A DNA stretch of 64,000 bases from VRUE01 sp963816785 (lineage in GTDB: Bacteria > Actinomycetota > Thermoleophilia > Solirubrobacterales > 70-9). Within the stretch, counting starts at the first letter, position 1, and each line of letters starts with the position of its first letter. The notes below the pieces were generated by a model, which was given only the letters and a program-made list of their open reading frames with translations, did no database searches and was not told the DNA's origin. Position numbers and translations under genes: made by a program. Below are positions 42,683 to 50,753 of this stretch, in pieces. The stretch spans positions 62,001 through 126,000 of the forward strand of contig CAWFLL010000002.1 in NCBI GenBank assembly GCA_963816785.1, given 5' to 3'.

Positions 42683-43705
42683 GTACTCGTTGCTGAGCAA
42701 GTCCGCCGGTGTGGGCCGCCCGGAGATCAGGCCGTGGTCGCGCATCCAGAGGATGAAGCGCTCCCACTCGGCCGCCTGCATCTCCCCGTAGGGCGGCCGA
42801 TCGGCCGTCGAGCCCGGCGTCAGGCGGGGTGGGGGTTTCAGCAACGGCAGCGTCGCCTTCACCTCGGCCATCGTCAGGCGGGGATCGAGGTCGGGGTTGG
42901 CCTCGGTCAGCGCCGCGGTCGTCTCCTGCGGGTCCGCGGCGGCGGCCGTGGTGCCGCGGGCCAGCGCCGCCAGGAACAGGCGCACCGCCTGCGGATCTTC
43001 TTCGAGCCGCTGGCGCTGGGCGACAAGCACCAGCTCGTTGTACGTCGGCACGCCGAGCTGGTCGACCGGCGTGACGACCGGGTCCTTGCCCCGCAGCCTC
43101 AGATCGACCCCCTCGACGTTGCGGAACCCGCCCATCATCGCCGCGGCCTGGCCGCCGACGATCGCCGGCAGCAGCCCGTACCCGACGTTGACCGTCTTCA
43201 CGTCGGAGGGGGACATCCCGGCCCGGGCGAGGATCGTTTTCAGGTACGCGTCCTGGTAGGGGATTCCGGCGGTGGCCACGGTCTTGCCGCGAAGGTCGGG
43301 GACCCCGCCGATCTTCGCGCTCTTCAACCAGATCAGCGAGGTGAGCGGGGTGTCGACGAGGGCGGCGATGGCGACCACGTCGAGGCCCTTCTCGTTGGCG
43401 AGGATCACCTCGGGCTCATAGGAGATCGCAAGGTCGGTGCGGCCCGCGGCGACCTGCTTGATCGGCGCCGCGGGGTCGGACGGGGTCTGGATCGTCAGAT
43501 CGAGGCCGGCCTGCTCGAAGTAGCCGAGCCGCTGCGCCATGTAGATCCCGGCATGGTCGGGGTTCGGGTAGAAGTCGAGAGTCACGCTGAACGGCTCCGA
43601 CTCGGCGCCGCCGCCCTCGCTCTTCTCCCCGCAGGAGGCGAGTCCCAGGGACATGGCCGCGATGGCGATGACGGCCAGGGCGGCCGCGGATCGGAAGCGC
43701 CTCAT
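42659..43705 (-). CDS. ABC transporter substrate-binding lipoprotein, NMT1/THI5 (ThiY)-like
   Basis: This 348-residue protein has a lipoprotein signal with the lipobox SLGLASC. The mature part opens VTLDFYPNPDHAGIYMAQRLGYF and continues VAAGRTDLAISYEPEVILA, features of the NMT1/THI5/SsuA group. The LD.YPNPDHA opening and the VNVGYGLLPAIVGGQ segment point to ThiY-like proteins that bind formyl-aminopyrimidine (a thiamine precursor). Nitrate/sulfonate/taurine binders share the fold, so the substrate remains open. It lies 9 nt downstream of the permease. Its 3' end overlaps the GGDEF/EAL gene. Confidence 0.82.
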   Translation of the reverse strand: MRRFRSAAALAVIAIAAMSLGLASCGEKSEGGGAESEPFSVTLDFYPNPDHAGIYMAQRLGYFEQAGLDLTIQTPSDPAAPIKQVAAGRTDLAISYEPEVILANEKGLDVVAIAALVDTPLTSLIWLKSAKIGGVPDLRGKTVATAGIPYQDAYLKTILARAGMSPSDVKTVNVGYGLLPAIVGGQAAAMMGGFRNVEGVDLRLRGKDPVVTPVDQLGVPTYNELVLVAQRQRLEEDPQAVRLFLAALARGTTAAAADPQETTAALTEANPDLDPRLTMAEVKATLPLLKPPPRLTPGSTADRPPYGEMQAAEWERFILWMRDHGLISGRPTPADLLSNEYLPGRIPE

Positions 43706-43714
43706 CCCTGCTTT

Positions 43715-44467
43715 CTATCGCCAAGTGACGATGCGGCGCTCCGCGAGCGCGAGCAGGCCGAAGAGACCCAGCGCGATTGCCGACAGCACCGCCGCTGCCG
43801 CGAACATTCGCGCTGTCTCGAGCTGGCCGTTGTCGAGGAGGATCTGGCGGCCGAGTCCGGAGTCCGCGCCGACCCACTCGCCGAAGACCGCCGCGATGGG
43901 CGCGAACACGACGGCGATTCTGGCACCGGTGAAGACGAAGGGGAGGGCACCGGGCGCCTCGACCCGCCAGAGGATCTGCAGCCGCGAGGCATCGAGGGTC
44001 CGCATCATCTTCGTCGCCTCGGGATCGACCGAGCGCAGCCCGTCGAGTGTGGCGACCGTGATCGGGAAGAAGCAGATCAGCGCCACCACCGCCAGCTTCG
44101 GGCCGATCCCGAAGCCGAACCAGACGACGAGGATCGGGGCGATGACGACGATCGGGATCGTCTGCGAGGCGATCACCAGCGGATAGGCGGCATGCCGCAG
44201 CGTCCTGGAGAGATGCATGGCCACAGCGAAACCGAGTCCGGCGACCACTGCGCAGGCGAAGCCGAGCAGGATCTCCTGAAGCGTGACCCAGGCGTTTTCG
44301 GCGAGCAGCGAGCGGCTCTCCCAGAGCGACTGCGCGATTTCGGAGGGCGAGGGGACGAGGAAATCCTCGAGGTTCAGCGCGTCGGCGATCGCACCGGTGG
44401 TGGCCGCGATCTGCCAGGCGCCGATCAGCGCGGCCAGCAGGAGGATTGGGAGGAGCCAGCGCCTCAC
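43715..44467 (-). CDS. ABC transporter permease, ThiX/SsuC-like
   Basis: This 250-residue permease has about six hydrophobic helices and the binding-protein-dependent transport signature near the EAA loop (RTLDASRLQILWRVEAPGALPFVFTGAR). The N-terminal LVPSPSEIAQSLWE segment is typical of the SsuC/TauC/ThiX family. It starts at GTG 44467, overlapping the ATPase stop by 4 nt, and the substrate-binding gene follows, so the three make a coupled operon. The substrate would be set by the binding protein. Confidence 0.88.
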   Translation of the reverse strand: MRRWLLPILLLAALIGAWQIAATTGAIADALNLEDFLVPSPSEIAQSLWESRSLLAENAWVTLQEILLGFACAVVAGLGFAVAMHLSRTLRHAAYPLVIASQTIPIVVIAPILVVWFGFGIGPKLAVVALICFFPITVATLDGLRSVDPEATKMMRTLDASRLQILWRVEAPGALPFVFTGARIAVVFAPIAAVFGEWVGADSGLGRQILLDNGQLETARMFAAAAVLSAIALGLFGLLALAERRIVTWR

Positions 44468-45300
44468 CTCGACCCCTCATGTAGCGCGGCCATTGCGCGT
44501 TCGCGAACCGCGATGAAAGTCGGGTTGGTGACAGCGGTATCGCGATCCCTGGCCCGCGGCGCCGGGGCGCTCAGCTCCTCGACCACGCGCGCCGGTCGGG
44601 CCGAGAGAACCGCGACACGGTCCGAGAGGTAGAGCGCCTCCTCCACGTCGTGGGTGACGAGGACGACGGTGCGTGGGTCGGCGCTCAGCGCTCCGGCCAG
44701 CCAGGCCTGCATCTCGGCCCGGGTGATCGCGTCGAGCGAGGCGAATGGCTCGTCGAGTGCCAGCACCGGCTTGCCGGCGACCAGTGTGCGCAGGAAGGCG
44801 ACCCGCTGGCGCATCCCTCCAGACAGCTCGGCGGGGAAGGCCCGTTCGAACCCGGCCAGCCCGAAGCGCTCGAACAGCTCCCCCGCCTCGCGTCGGGCGG
44901 CGCCCCGCCCGACTCCGCGGTTTCGCAGCGCCAGCGCGGCGTTGTCGATCGCGGAGAGCCAGGGCAGCAGCACGTCGCGCTGCGGCATGAAGGCGCACTG
45001 GGCGAGGCGAGCGGCGGCATCGACGGCGCTGCCGACCTCGACCTCCCCGCCGGTCGGTTCCTGGAGGCCGGAGATGAGCTCGAGCAGCGTCGACTTCCCG
45101 CACCCGGAGGGTCCGACGAGGCCGAGCACCTGATGCGCCGGCGCATCGAGACCGAGGCCCGCGATCGTCGTCAGCTCGCCGTAGGCGTGACGCAGATCGC
45201 GGGCCCGGACGCCGGCGCCGGCGCTCCCGGCGTCCGCAGGCGATCCGCTCCCGGCGGCGAAGTCCCTGGCTTCGGTGGGCACCTTGGTATCCTGGCGCAC
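44464..45300 (-). CDS. ABC transporter ATPase, ThiZ/SsuB-like
   Basis: This 278-residue ATPase has Walker A GPSGCGKSTLLELISG, Q-loop FMPQRDVLLPWL, signature LSGGMRQRVAFLRTL, Walker B VLALDEPFASLD and switch VTHDVEEAL. The MPQRD.LLPW sequence is typical of nitrate/sulfonate/taurine/thiamine-precursor importers. The first ~30 residues form a variable Gly/Ala-rich extension. It is the first gene of the three-gene operon; the divergent TauE/SafE gene begins 58 nt away with a palindrome between them. Confidence 0.9.
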   Translation of the reverse strand: MRQDTKVPTEARDFAAGSGSPADAGSAGAGVRARDLRHAYGELTTIAGLGLDAPAHQVLGLVGPSGCGKSTLLELISGLQEPTGGEVEVGSAVDAAARLAQCAFMPQRDVLLPWLSAIDNAALALRNRGVGRGAARREAGELFERFGLAGFERAFPAELSGGMRQRVAFLRTLVAGKPVLALDEPFASLDAITRAEMQAWLAGALSADPRTVVLVTHDVEEALYLSDRVAVLSARPARVVEELSAPAPRARDRDTAVTNPTFIAVRERAMAALHEGSR

Positions 45301-45307
45301 TCGCGCT

Positions 45308-45326
45308 CCTGACCAAAGTAGTCAGG
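45308..45326. promoter_or_regulatory. Inverted repeat in the divergent ABC-transporter / TauE promoter region
   Basis: CCTGAC-N7-GTCAGG forms a 6-bp-arm palindrome in the 58-bp gap between two divergent starts. It is placed well for an operator serving both genes. The Rrf2 protein at 46428 is a nearby candidate, but no experiment or known consensus links them. Confidence 0.45.
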
Positions 45327-45358
45327 AAAGTCGATAAGCACCAGCTGCGCGGCACATA

Positions 45359-46315
45359 GTGGACCCGGCAATCATCATCTTCGGCTTCGGCATCGGCGCG
45401 ATGGTCGGCATGACCGGCATGGGTGGCGGCACCCTGATGACGCCGCTGCTGATCCTCATCTTCGGCGTCAAGCCGGTGACCGCGATCGGCACCGACATCT
45501 TCTACGCGGCGGTGACAAAGACGGTCGGCGGCTGGCGGCACCTGCGGATGGGCACCGTGAACATGGGCCTCGCGTTCTGGCTCGCGGCGGGCAGCGTCCC
45601 CGCCTCCGTCGCTGGGGTCTGGGTGATCTCGATCCTGCAGAGCAGGATCGGCGAAGAGCGGCTCGATTCGATCGTCTACGCGCTGCTGGGCGGCACCCTG
45701 CTGATGGTCGGCATCATCACCCTGGCGCGGGCTCTGATCCTCAGCAACCTGATCGAAGAGCGCGACGACTTCGAGTTGAAGCGGCGCCACAAGGTTGCCG
45801 CGGTGGTGATCGGGGCGACCACCGGCTTCGTGATCGGCATCACCTCGGCCGGGTCGGGCACGGTGATCGCGATCCTCCTGATCGCGATCTACCGCCTCGT
45901 GCCCCGCAAGGTGGTCGGGACCGACGTCTTCCATGCCGCGATCCTGCTCTGGGCGGCCGGCATCGCCCACTGGGTCGGCGGCAACGTCGACTTCACCCTC
46001 GCCGGCAACATCCTGCTCGGCTCGGTCCCCGGCGTCGTCGTCGGCGCCCATTTCGCCGGACGGGCACCGGTCGGCTTCCTGCGGACCGCTCTCGGCATCG
46101 TCCTCGTCGCCTCCGGGATCGTCACGGTCCAGAAAGGGGATCCGATGGTCTGGCCAATCGCAGCGGCCGTCGCCGGGATCGGGCTCGGGCTGCTGATCTG
46201 GTTTCCGCGCTGGTGGTCGGCACGCCGGGTCGAGCGCGAAGCGCGGGAGGGGCAGGACCGCGACGGGCCGCCCCACGACGCCTCGGGCGAGCTTTCCCCG
46301 GAGACGATCGGTTAG
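45359..46315 (+). CDS. TauE/SafE (TSUP) family anion exporter
   Basis: This 318-residue membrane protein starts at GTG 45359. The two TSUP repeats are visible: GIGAMVGMTGMGGGTLMTPLL near the N-terminus (shown in part) and GATTGFVIGITSAGSG later, with about eight helices and a charged cytosolic tail. TauE/SafE proteins export sulfite, sulfoacetate or related anions. Its position next to an ABC importer of the sulfonate/thiamine-precursor class and an Rrf2 regulator fits sulfur handling, but substrates are not fixed by sequence. Confidence 0.88.
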   Translation: MDPAIIIFGFGIGAMVGMTGMGGGTLMTPLLILIFGVKPVTAIGTDIFYAAVTKTVGGWRHLRMGTVNMGLAFWLAAGSVPASVAGVWVISILQSRIGEERLDSIVYALLGGTLLMVGIITLARALILSNLIEERDDFELKRRHKVAAVVIGATTGFVIGITSAGSGTVIAILLIAIYRLVPRKVVGTDVFHAAILLWAAGIAHWVGGNVDFTLAGNILLGSVPGVVVGAHFAGRAPVGFLRTALGIVLVASGIVTVQKGDPMVWPIAAAVAGIGLGLLIWFPRWWSARRVEREAREGQDRDGPPHDASGELSPETIG

Positions 46316-46359
46316 AGGCCTCTCGCCGCATTCACGCCCGCGCCTGATTTACTCAGCGT

Positions 46360-46431
46360 ATGAGCGCGGAGCGAGCAAGCATCCATCTCTGTCTCTTTGC
46401 GCAGCGAGCGAAGCGCGAGGCACTGGTATGA
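46360..46431 (+). repeat. Mini-ORF repeat element directly upstream of the Rrf2 gene
   Basis: This 72-bp copy is an uninterrupted ORF of 23 codons (MSAERAS ... FAQRAKREALV, stop at 46429-46431). The stop overlaps the ATG of the Rrf2 gene (ATGA), giving classic translational coupling. TATGAG occurs at both ends of the element (46359-46364 and 46427-46432), as a short direct repeat would after insertion. Confidence 0.8.
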
Positions 46432-46883
46432 GGGTGTCCGCCAAGGCCGACTACGCGGTGCGGGCTGCGGCTGAGCTGGCCGCGGCGAGCGAGGGCCCCG
46501 TCAAGGGTGAGCGCCTCGCCGAGGCCCAGGAAATCCCGCTCCAGTTCCTCGAGCACATCCTGCTCGAGCTGAAGCACGCCGGCCTCGTCCGCGCCCGCCG
46601 TGGCGCCAAGGGCGGGTACTGGCTGGCGCGGCCGGCCGACGCGATCACGATCGCCGACCTCGTGCGCGCGGTCGAGGGCCCGATCGCCCACGTCCAGTCC
46701 GACCCGCCGGAGTCGATCGAATACCGCGGCAACGCCGAGCACCTGCAGGAGGTCTGGATCGCGGTCCGCGCCAACCTCCGCGCGGTCCTCGAGCACGTCA
46801 CCCTCGCCGACCTCGTCTCCGGTGAACTGCCGGACTTCGTCACCGAGCTCTCGGCTTCCCCCGACGCTTGGGCGCCGCGCTAG
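46428..46883 (+). CDS. Rrf2-family transcriptional regulator lacking cysteines
   Basis: This 151-residue protein has the Rrf2 winged-helix signature: MRVSAKADYAVRAAAELA, LAEAQEIPLQFLEHILLELKHAGLV and RGAKGGYWLARP. Fe-S-binding members (IscR, NsrR, RsrR) use three conserved cysteines; this protein has none, so it is more like CymR, which responds through a partner and controls cysteine metabolism. TauE/SafE upstream fits a sulfur-related regulon. Its start overlaps the stop of the mini-ORF element. It converges with the VWA gene, with a 4-nt overlap. Confidence 0.88.
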   Translation: MRVSAKADYAVRAAAELAAASEGPVKGERLAEAQEIPLQFLEHILLELKHAGLVRARRGAKGGYWLARPADAITIADLVRAVEGPIAHVQSDPPESIEYRGNAEHLQEVWIAVRANLRAVLEHVTLADLVSGELPDFVTELSASPDAWAPR

Positions 46884-48283
46884 CCCCTCGGCGTCCCGCC
46901 GGCGACGACGTTGACGAAGTTCTCCAGGTGCCGGGTGGTCCAGCACTCGAAGGCGCCATCGCAGTAGCGCTCATAGGCCGCCATCACCGAGTCGCCGTAG
47001 TTCCAGTAGAGCTTCGGCTCGGGGTTGAGCCAGAACAGGCGGCCGGCCCGTTCGGAGACCTGGGCGAAGACCTCGGCGTGGGGCTCGCGGCCGTTGGTGC
47101 GGGCGTCACCGAGCACGATCACCGTCGAGCGCGGGTCGAGCTCGTCGGAGATCTCGGCCAGGAACTCGAGCCAGACCCGGCCGTAGTCGGTGTAGCCGGA
47201 GACGTCGGCGACGCCCCCCTCGCTGGAGATGCGCTGGGCGATCGCGCGGAAGTCGCGCTCGTGGTCGAAGATCTCCGTCACCTCTGAGATCCGCTCGATG
47301 AAGACGAAGCTGCGCAGCTTGCGGAACGAGTCATGTAGGGCGTGCAGGACAGAGAGGAAGAAGACGCTGGCCGAGGTGACCGAGGTCGAGACGTCGCAGA
47401 GGACATAGATCTCCGGCCGGCGCGGCCGCTTCGGCCGGTAGCGGAGGCGGAGCGGCACCCCACCGGTCTCGAGCGATGAGCGCATCGTGCGCCGGACGTC
47501 GACCGACCTGCCCTTGCGCCGTCCCCGCTGCTCGTGCCCGAGGGTCGCCAGCCGCCGCTTCATCTGCGAGACGGCGCGGTGGACGGCCGCCAGGTCCTGC
47601 GTCGGGCTGGTCGGCAGCGCCCTGTCCAGCTCGGCGAGGGGGCGGGAGGGGGGGAGGGTGGACGTGCGCTCGATCAGGTCCCGTTCCAGCTCGCGGCGCA
47701 GGTGGCGCTCGAAGCGGTTGAGCTGATCGCGGTCGATCGCGGGCAGCTCCGCCCCGCGGTCTTCCTCGGACGGCTGCGGGCCGGTCGAGAGGCCGAGGGT
47801 GCGGCGGATCCGCTGCACGTCGACTCCGACCACGCCCGACCCCTCGCCCTGGCGGCCGAAGGCGGCGATCGCGAGCCGCGCCAGGTCGCGCATCTCGCCG
47901 TCCTCGCCCTCGAGGATCGCATCGTGGATCTGCGCCCGAAGCTCGTCGATGTCGAGCCGCTCGGCCCCCTCGTGGCGCTGGCCACCCTCTGCGATCTCGC
48001 GCTCGACCGCCTCAGCCTCGGCGGTGCGGAAGAACCAGCGGTCGAACAGCAGCTCGAACAGGCGTCGGTCCTCCTGCGACTTTGCGATCGTCGCCGCCAT
48101 GGCCTCGCGGAAGTCGTCCTGCGAGGTCCACGGCACCTGCTCCAGCGCCGCGAACGCGTCGAGGATCTCCGAGGTCCCGACCGCGACCCCCTCCGAGCGC
48201 AGCTCCTCGCAGAAGCCCAGGAGCTTTGCGGCGAGGCCCGGGGGCCCTGTCTCCGCCCGCGGCCCGTAGGGCGAAGCCGACAT
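46880..48283 (-). CDS. VWA-domain protein, CoxE/YehP-type partner of MoxR
   Basis: This 467-residue protein has a helical N-terminal half (GFCEELRSEGVAVGTSEILDA shown in part; multiple charged segments), then a von Willebrand A domain with the MIDAS-like DVSTSVTSASVFFL (DxSxS) and a later STVIVLGDARTN. The family is the VWA-CoxE group, which acts with MoxR ATPases in chaperone-like insertion of cofactors or activation of oxidoreductases. The start ATG at 48283 overlaps the mini-ORF element's TGA (TGATG). The upstream MoxR gene is on the same strand, so the pair forms an operon with the element between them. Confidence 0.88.
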   Translation of the reverse strand: MSASPYGPRAETGPPGLAAKLLGFCEELRSEGVAVGTSEILDAFAALEQVPWTSQDDFREAMAATIAKSQEDRRLFELLFDRWFFRTAEAEAVEREIAEGGQRHEGAERLDIDELRAQIHDAILEGEDGEMRDLARLAIAAFGRQGEGSGVVGVDVQRIRRTLGLSTGPQPSEEDRGAELPAIDRDQLNRFERHLRRELERDLIERTSTLPPSRPLAELDRALPTSPTQDLAAVHRAVSQMKRRLATLGHEQRGRRKGRSVDVRRTMRSSLETGGVPLRLRYRPKRPRRPEIYVLCDVSTSVTSASVFFLSVLHALHDSFRKLRSFVFIERISEVTEIFDHERDFRAIAQRISSEGGVADVSGYTDYGRVWLEFLAEISDELDPRSTVIVLGDARTNGREPHAEVFAQVSERAGRLFWLNPEPKLYWNYGDSVMAAYERYCDGAFECWTTRHLENFVNVVAGGTPRG

Positions 48284-48351
48284 CACAAATTTTCGCGCGT
48301 CGCTCGCGGCGCGAGGAGCCAGATCGTGACGCTTGCTCGCTCCGCGCTCAC
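48283..48351 (-). repeat. Mini-ORF repeat element between moxR and the VWA gene
   Basis: This reverse-strand copy is an open 22-codon ORF beginning GTGAGCGCGGAGCGAGCAAG at 48351 and ending TTGTGA at 48283. It encodes SAERAS...APRATRENL-like residues. It begins 4 nt after the moxR stop, and its stop overlaps the VWA start codon. It lies in the same orientation as the flanking genes, as in the other copies. Confidence 0.8.
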
Positions 48352-48355
48352 GGAC

Positions 48356-49297
48356 TCACCCTGGTGTCTGGGTCGGGGCGCCGGGGAGCTTCATCCCGAC
48401 CCGCTCGGCGACCAGGTCGATGTCCGTGCGGTGCTTGACGATGATCGACATCGACTGTTCGAAGGTCTTGTGGTCGATGTCGTCGGCTCCCATCAGCAGC
48501 AGGGTCCGCGCCCAGTCGATCGACTCCGCGATCGAGGGCGGCTTCTTCAGGTCGAGCCCGCGCACCATCCGCACCACCTCGACCAGGCGGCGGGCCAGGG
48601 TCTCCGGCAGGTCGGGGGCGTGGAGGCGGACGATTTCCATCTCGCGGTCGAGCTCCGGGTAGTCGAGCCAGAGGTAGAGGCAGCGGCGCTTCAGCGCCTC
48701 GGTCAGCTCGCGCGAGTTGTTCGAGGTGAGGACCACGATCGGCATCGTGGTCGCGGAGATCTGACCCAGCTCGGGGATCGTGATCTGGAAGTCGGAGAGC
48801 AGCTCGAGCAGCATCGCCTCGAACTCCTGGTCGGTCTTGTCGATCTCGTCGATCAGCAGGACGACCGGGTCGGGGCTCGCGATCGCCTGCATCAGCGGCC
48901 GCTCGAGCAGGAAGTCGGCCGCGAAGATGTCCTCCAACAAGTCGCCGCCTCCCGCCGCCCCCGGACGCGAAGCAGAGGAGGCGGCGGTTTCATCCCCGCG
49001 TCCGGGGGCGGCTTGGATCGCCAGGAGCTGCTTGCGGTAGTTCCACTCGTAGAGCGCTTTCGCCTCATCGAGGCCCTCGTAGCACTGGAGACGGATCAGC
49101 TCGCGGCCGCTGGCGCGCGAGAGGGCCTTCGCCAGCTCCGTCTTGCCGACCCCGGCCGGGCCCTCGACCAGGACCGGCTTGCCGAGCCGCTGGGCGAGAA
49201 AGGAAACCAGGGCGGCTGGCTCGTCCGCCAGATAGTCGGCGCGCGCGAGCGCCTCCTTCATCTCGGCGACCGAGGCGGGTGTCGGGGCGTCAGCCAT
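48356..49297 (-). CDS. MoxR-family AAA+ ATPase with inserted repeat segment
   Basis: This 313-residue AAA+ protein has Walker A VEGPAGVGKTELAKAL, Walker B VVLLIDEIDKTDQEF and the sensor-1 VVLTSNN typical of MoxR. Between KQLLAIQA and DLLEDIFAADFLLERPL there is a Gly/Ala/Ser-rich 20-odd residue insert (about residues 96-118) encoded by a GC-rich hairpin repeat; other MoxR proteins go straight from one to the other. The insert is in frame and falls in a surface loop before the Walker B strand. The start is ATG 49297. It is followed by the mini-ORF element and the VWA gene. Confidence 0.9.
   Translation of the reverse strand: MADAPTPASVAEMKEALARADYLADEPAALVSFLAQRLGKPVLVEGPAGVGKTELAKALSRASGRELIRLQCYEGLDEAKALYEWNYRKQLLAIQAAPGRGDETAASSASRPGAAGGGDLLEDIFAADFLLERPLMQAIASPDPVVLLIDEIDKTDQEFEAMLLELLSDFQITIPELGQISATTMPIVVLTSNNSRELTEALKRRCLYLWLDYPELDREMEIVRLHAPDLPETLARRLVEVVRMVRGLDLKKPPSIAESIDWARTLLLMGADDIDHKTFEQSMSIIVKHRTDIDLVAERVGMKLPGAPTQTPG
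48954..49012. repeat. Hairpin repeat inserted in frame within moxR
   Basis: Perfect 16-bp arms GCCGCCCCCGGACGCG (48954-48969) and CGCGTCCGGGGGCGGC (48997-49012) enclose a 27-nt loop containing AGCAGAGGA. The AGCAGAGGA and CCCGCGTCCGGGG.CGGCTTGG parts recur in the intergenic spacer at 8515-8560, so this is a dispersed family, not a local duplication. Confidence 0.7.
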
Positions 49298-49324
49298 GGC
49301 GGTCAAGCGATGATAATCGGCCCC

Positions 49325-49549
49325 ATGCTCGACCTTGCCCTTCCGGCCGCGACGTTCCTGCCCGAAAGCGGCACCCCCTACATCGTGCTGGTCCTGGCGG
49401 GGTTCGCGATCGGCATCCTCGGCTATATGGCCAGCGCCCGCTGGCTCGTCGCCGCCGGGGTGGCCCTGATCGTCCTCGGCGCCCTCCTCTTCCCGGTCGC
49501 CATCAACCTCACCGAGAGCACCCCGCCCCAGGTCGAGAACCCCCGCTAG
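49325..49549 (+). CDS. Small two-span membrane protein
   Basis: This 74-residue reading from ATG 49325 (or ATG 49310, five residues longer) has two hydrophobic helices (IVLVLAGFAIGILGYMA and LVAAGVALIVLGALLFPVAI) and a short polar tail. No recognised family. It diverges from moxR with a gap of about 27 bp and precedes the lipoprotein gene by about 70 bp. Confidence 0.6.
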   Translation: MLDLALPAATFLPESGTPYIVLVLAGFAIGILGYMASARWLVAAGVALIVLGALLFPVAINLTESTPPQVENPR

Positions 49550-49618
49550 CGGCAGGGCAGCGCGAACGCTTGCCGTACGATTCCGACTCGGATCCCCAAA
49601 CTGCAGGAGGCCCTCGCT

Positions 49619-50746
49619 TTGAGCAGCAGACTTCGAATTGCCCTCGTACTCGCCGCCATGGCCGCGCTCAGCGCCGGCTTTGCGGCGTGTGGAGGCGGCG
49701 ACAGCAGCGACCAGAGCCCGCAGGCGGTGATCGATAAGGCGACGCTGAAAGGGATCCACAGCGCCGACCTCGACGTCGCGCTGAAAGTCCGGTCCAGCGG
49801 CAAGGAAGGCAGTGACCTCGACGTCTCCGTCTCCGGGCCGTTCGAAGACCAGGAAGGGGGCGATCTCCCGCAGCTGGACATCCACGCCAAGGTGAGCGGC
49901 AACTACAAGGGTGACGACGTCGACTTCGATGGCGGCCTCGTCCTGCTCCCCAACAGCGCCTACGTCAACTACAAAGGGGTCGAGTACGAAGTCGACCCGA
50001 CCACGTTCAGCTTCGTCGAATCTGTGCTCGACCAGGCCCAGCGGGGCGGGGCGGGCGAATCCAAGGGCGCCAGCGGTTGTAAGGAAGCGGTCGGCCAGCT
50101 CGACTTCACCAAGCTCGCCGACAATCTCAAGAACGAGGGGACGGTCGACGTGGGCGGCACCAGCACGACCAAGCTGAGCGGCAACCTCGACGCCGCCGGC
50201 GCGACCGACCTGCTCACCGAATTGAGCGAGAACCCGGCATGCAGGGGGCAGCTGAGCGCTGCCGGGCAGCTTCCCTCGACCGGTGAGCTGGGCAAGGCCG
50301 GCGACGAACTGAGCCGCTCGCTCAAATCCGCGGAAGTCGAGTTCTACGTCGGCGACGACGACATCATCCGCCGCATCGTCGCCGATGTCGTGGTCGAGCC
50401 GAAGGGCTCCGGGAAGGACCGGAGCGAAATCGACCTCGACGTCACCCTGATCGGGGTCAACGAGGAGCAGGAAATCGCGGCGCCGGGCGGAGCGAAGCCC
50501 CTCAGCGACCTCTTCCTCAAGCTGGGCATCAACCCGCTCGAACTGGCCGGTGCCCTGCAGAATGGTGAAGGGCTGCAGCCGCTGCTCGAACAATTCGGGA
50601 AGAAACCCGGCGGAGGCCTGCCGAACTTGGGCGACGGCGCCGGCGGTGGCGAGGGCGGGGGCGCCGAAAGCGCGCTGTCCTATGCCGAATGCGTCAGGGG
50701 GGCGACCTCGGCGGCGGATCTGCAGAAGTGCGCCGAACAGCTCTAG
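49619..50746 (+). CDS. Secreted lipoprotein, LppX/LprAFG-like fold suspected
   Basis: This 375-residue protein starts at TTG 49619 after GGAGG. A lipoprotein signal ends at AGFAACGGG. The mature part has amphipathic strands such as LDVSVSGPFEDQEGGDLPQL and GGLVLLPNSAYVNYKGVEYEV, then helical segments and a Gly-rich tail followed by two Cys near the C-terminus (AECVRG ... LQKCAEQL). The pattern of beta-strands with a DLDVxLKVxSSG start resembles LppX/LprG-type lipid-carrying lipoproteins, but this is a resemblance, not a match. Lipid carriage would suit the Mla-like system in the window, though they are ~16 kb apart. Confidence 0.65.
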   Translation: MSSRLRIALVLAAMAALSAGFAACGGGDSSDQSPQAVIDKATLKGIHSADLDVALKVRSSGKEGSDLDVSVSGPFEDQEGGDLPQLDIHAKVSGNYKGDDVDFDGGLVLLPNSAYVNYKGVEYEVDPTTFSFVESVLDQAQRGGAGESKGASGCKEAVGQLDFTKLADNLKNEGTVDVGGTSTTKLSGNLDAAGATDLLTELSENPACRGQLSAAGQLPSTGELGKAGDELSRSLKSAEVEFYVGDDDIIRRIVADVVVEPKGSGKDRSEIDLDVTLIGVNEEQEIAAPGGAKPLSDLFLKLGINPLELAGALQNGEGLQPLLEQFGKKPGGGLPNLGDGAGGGEGGGAESALSYAECVRGATSAADLQKCAEQL

Positions 50747-50753
50747 CTCTGCC

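Noticed and set aside
45301..45358. TPP riboswitch before the ThiY-like transporter
   Set aside because: The 58-nt gap is too short and lacks the CTGAGA and ACCTGAT-type core.
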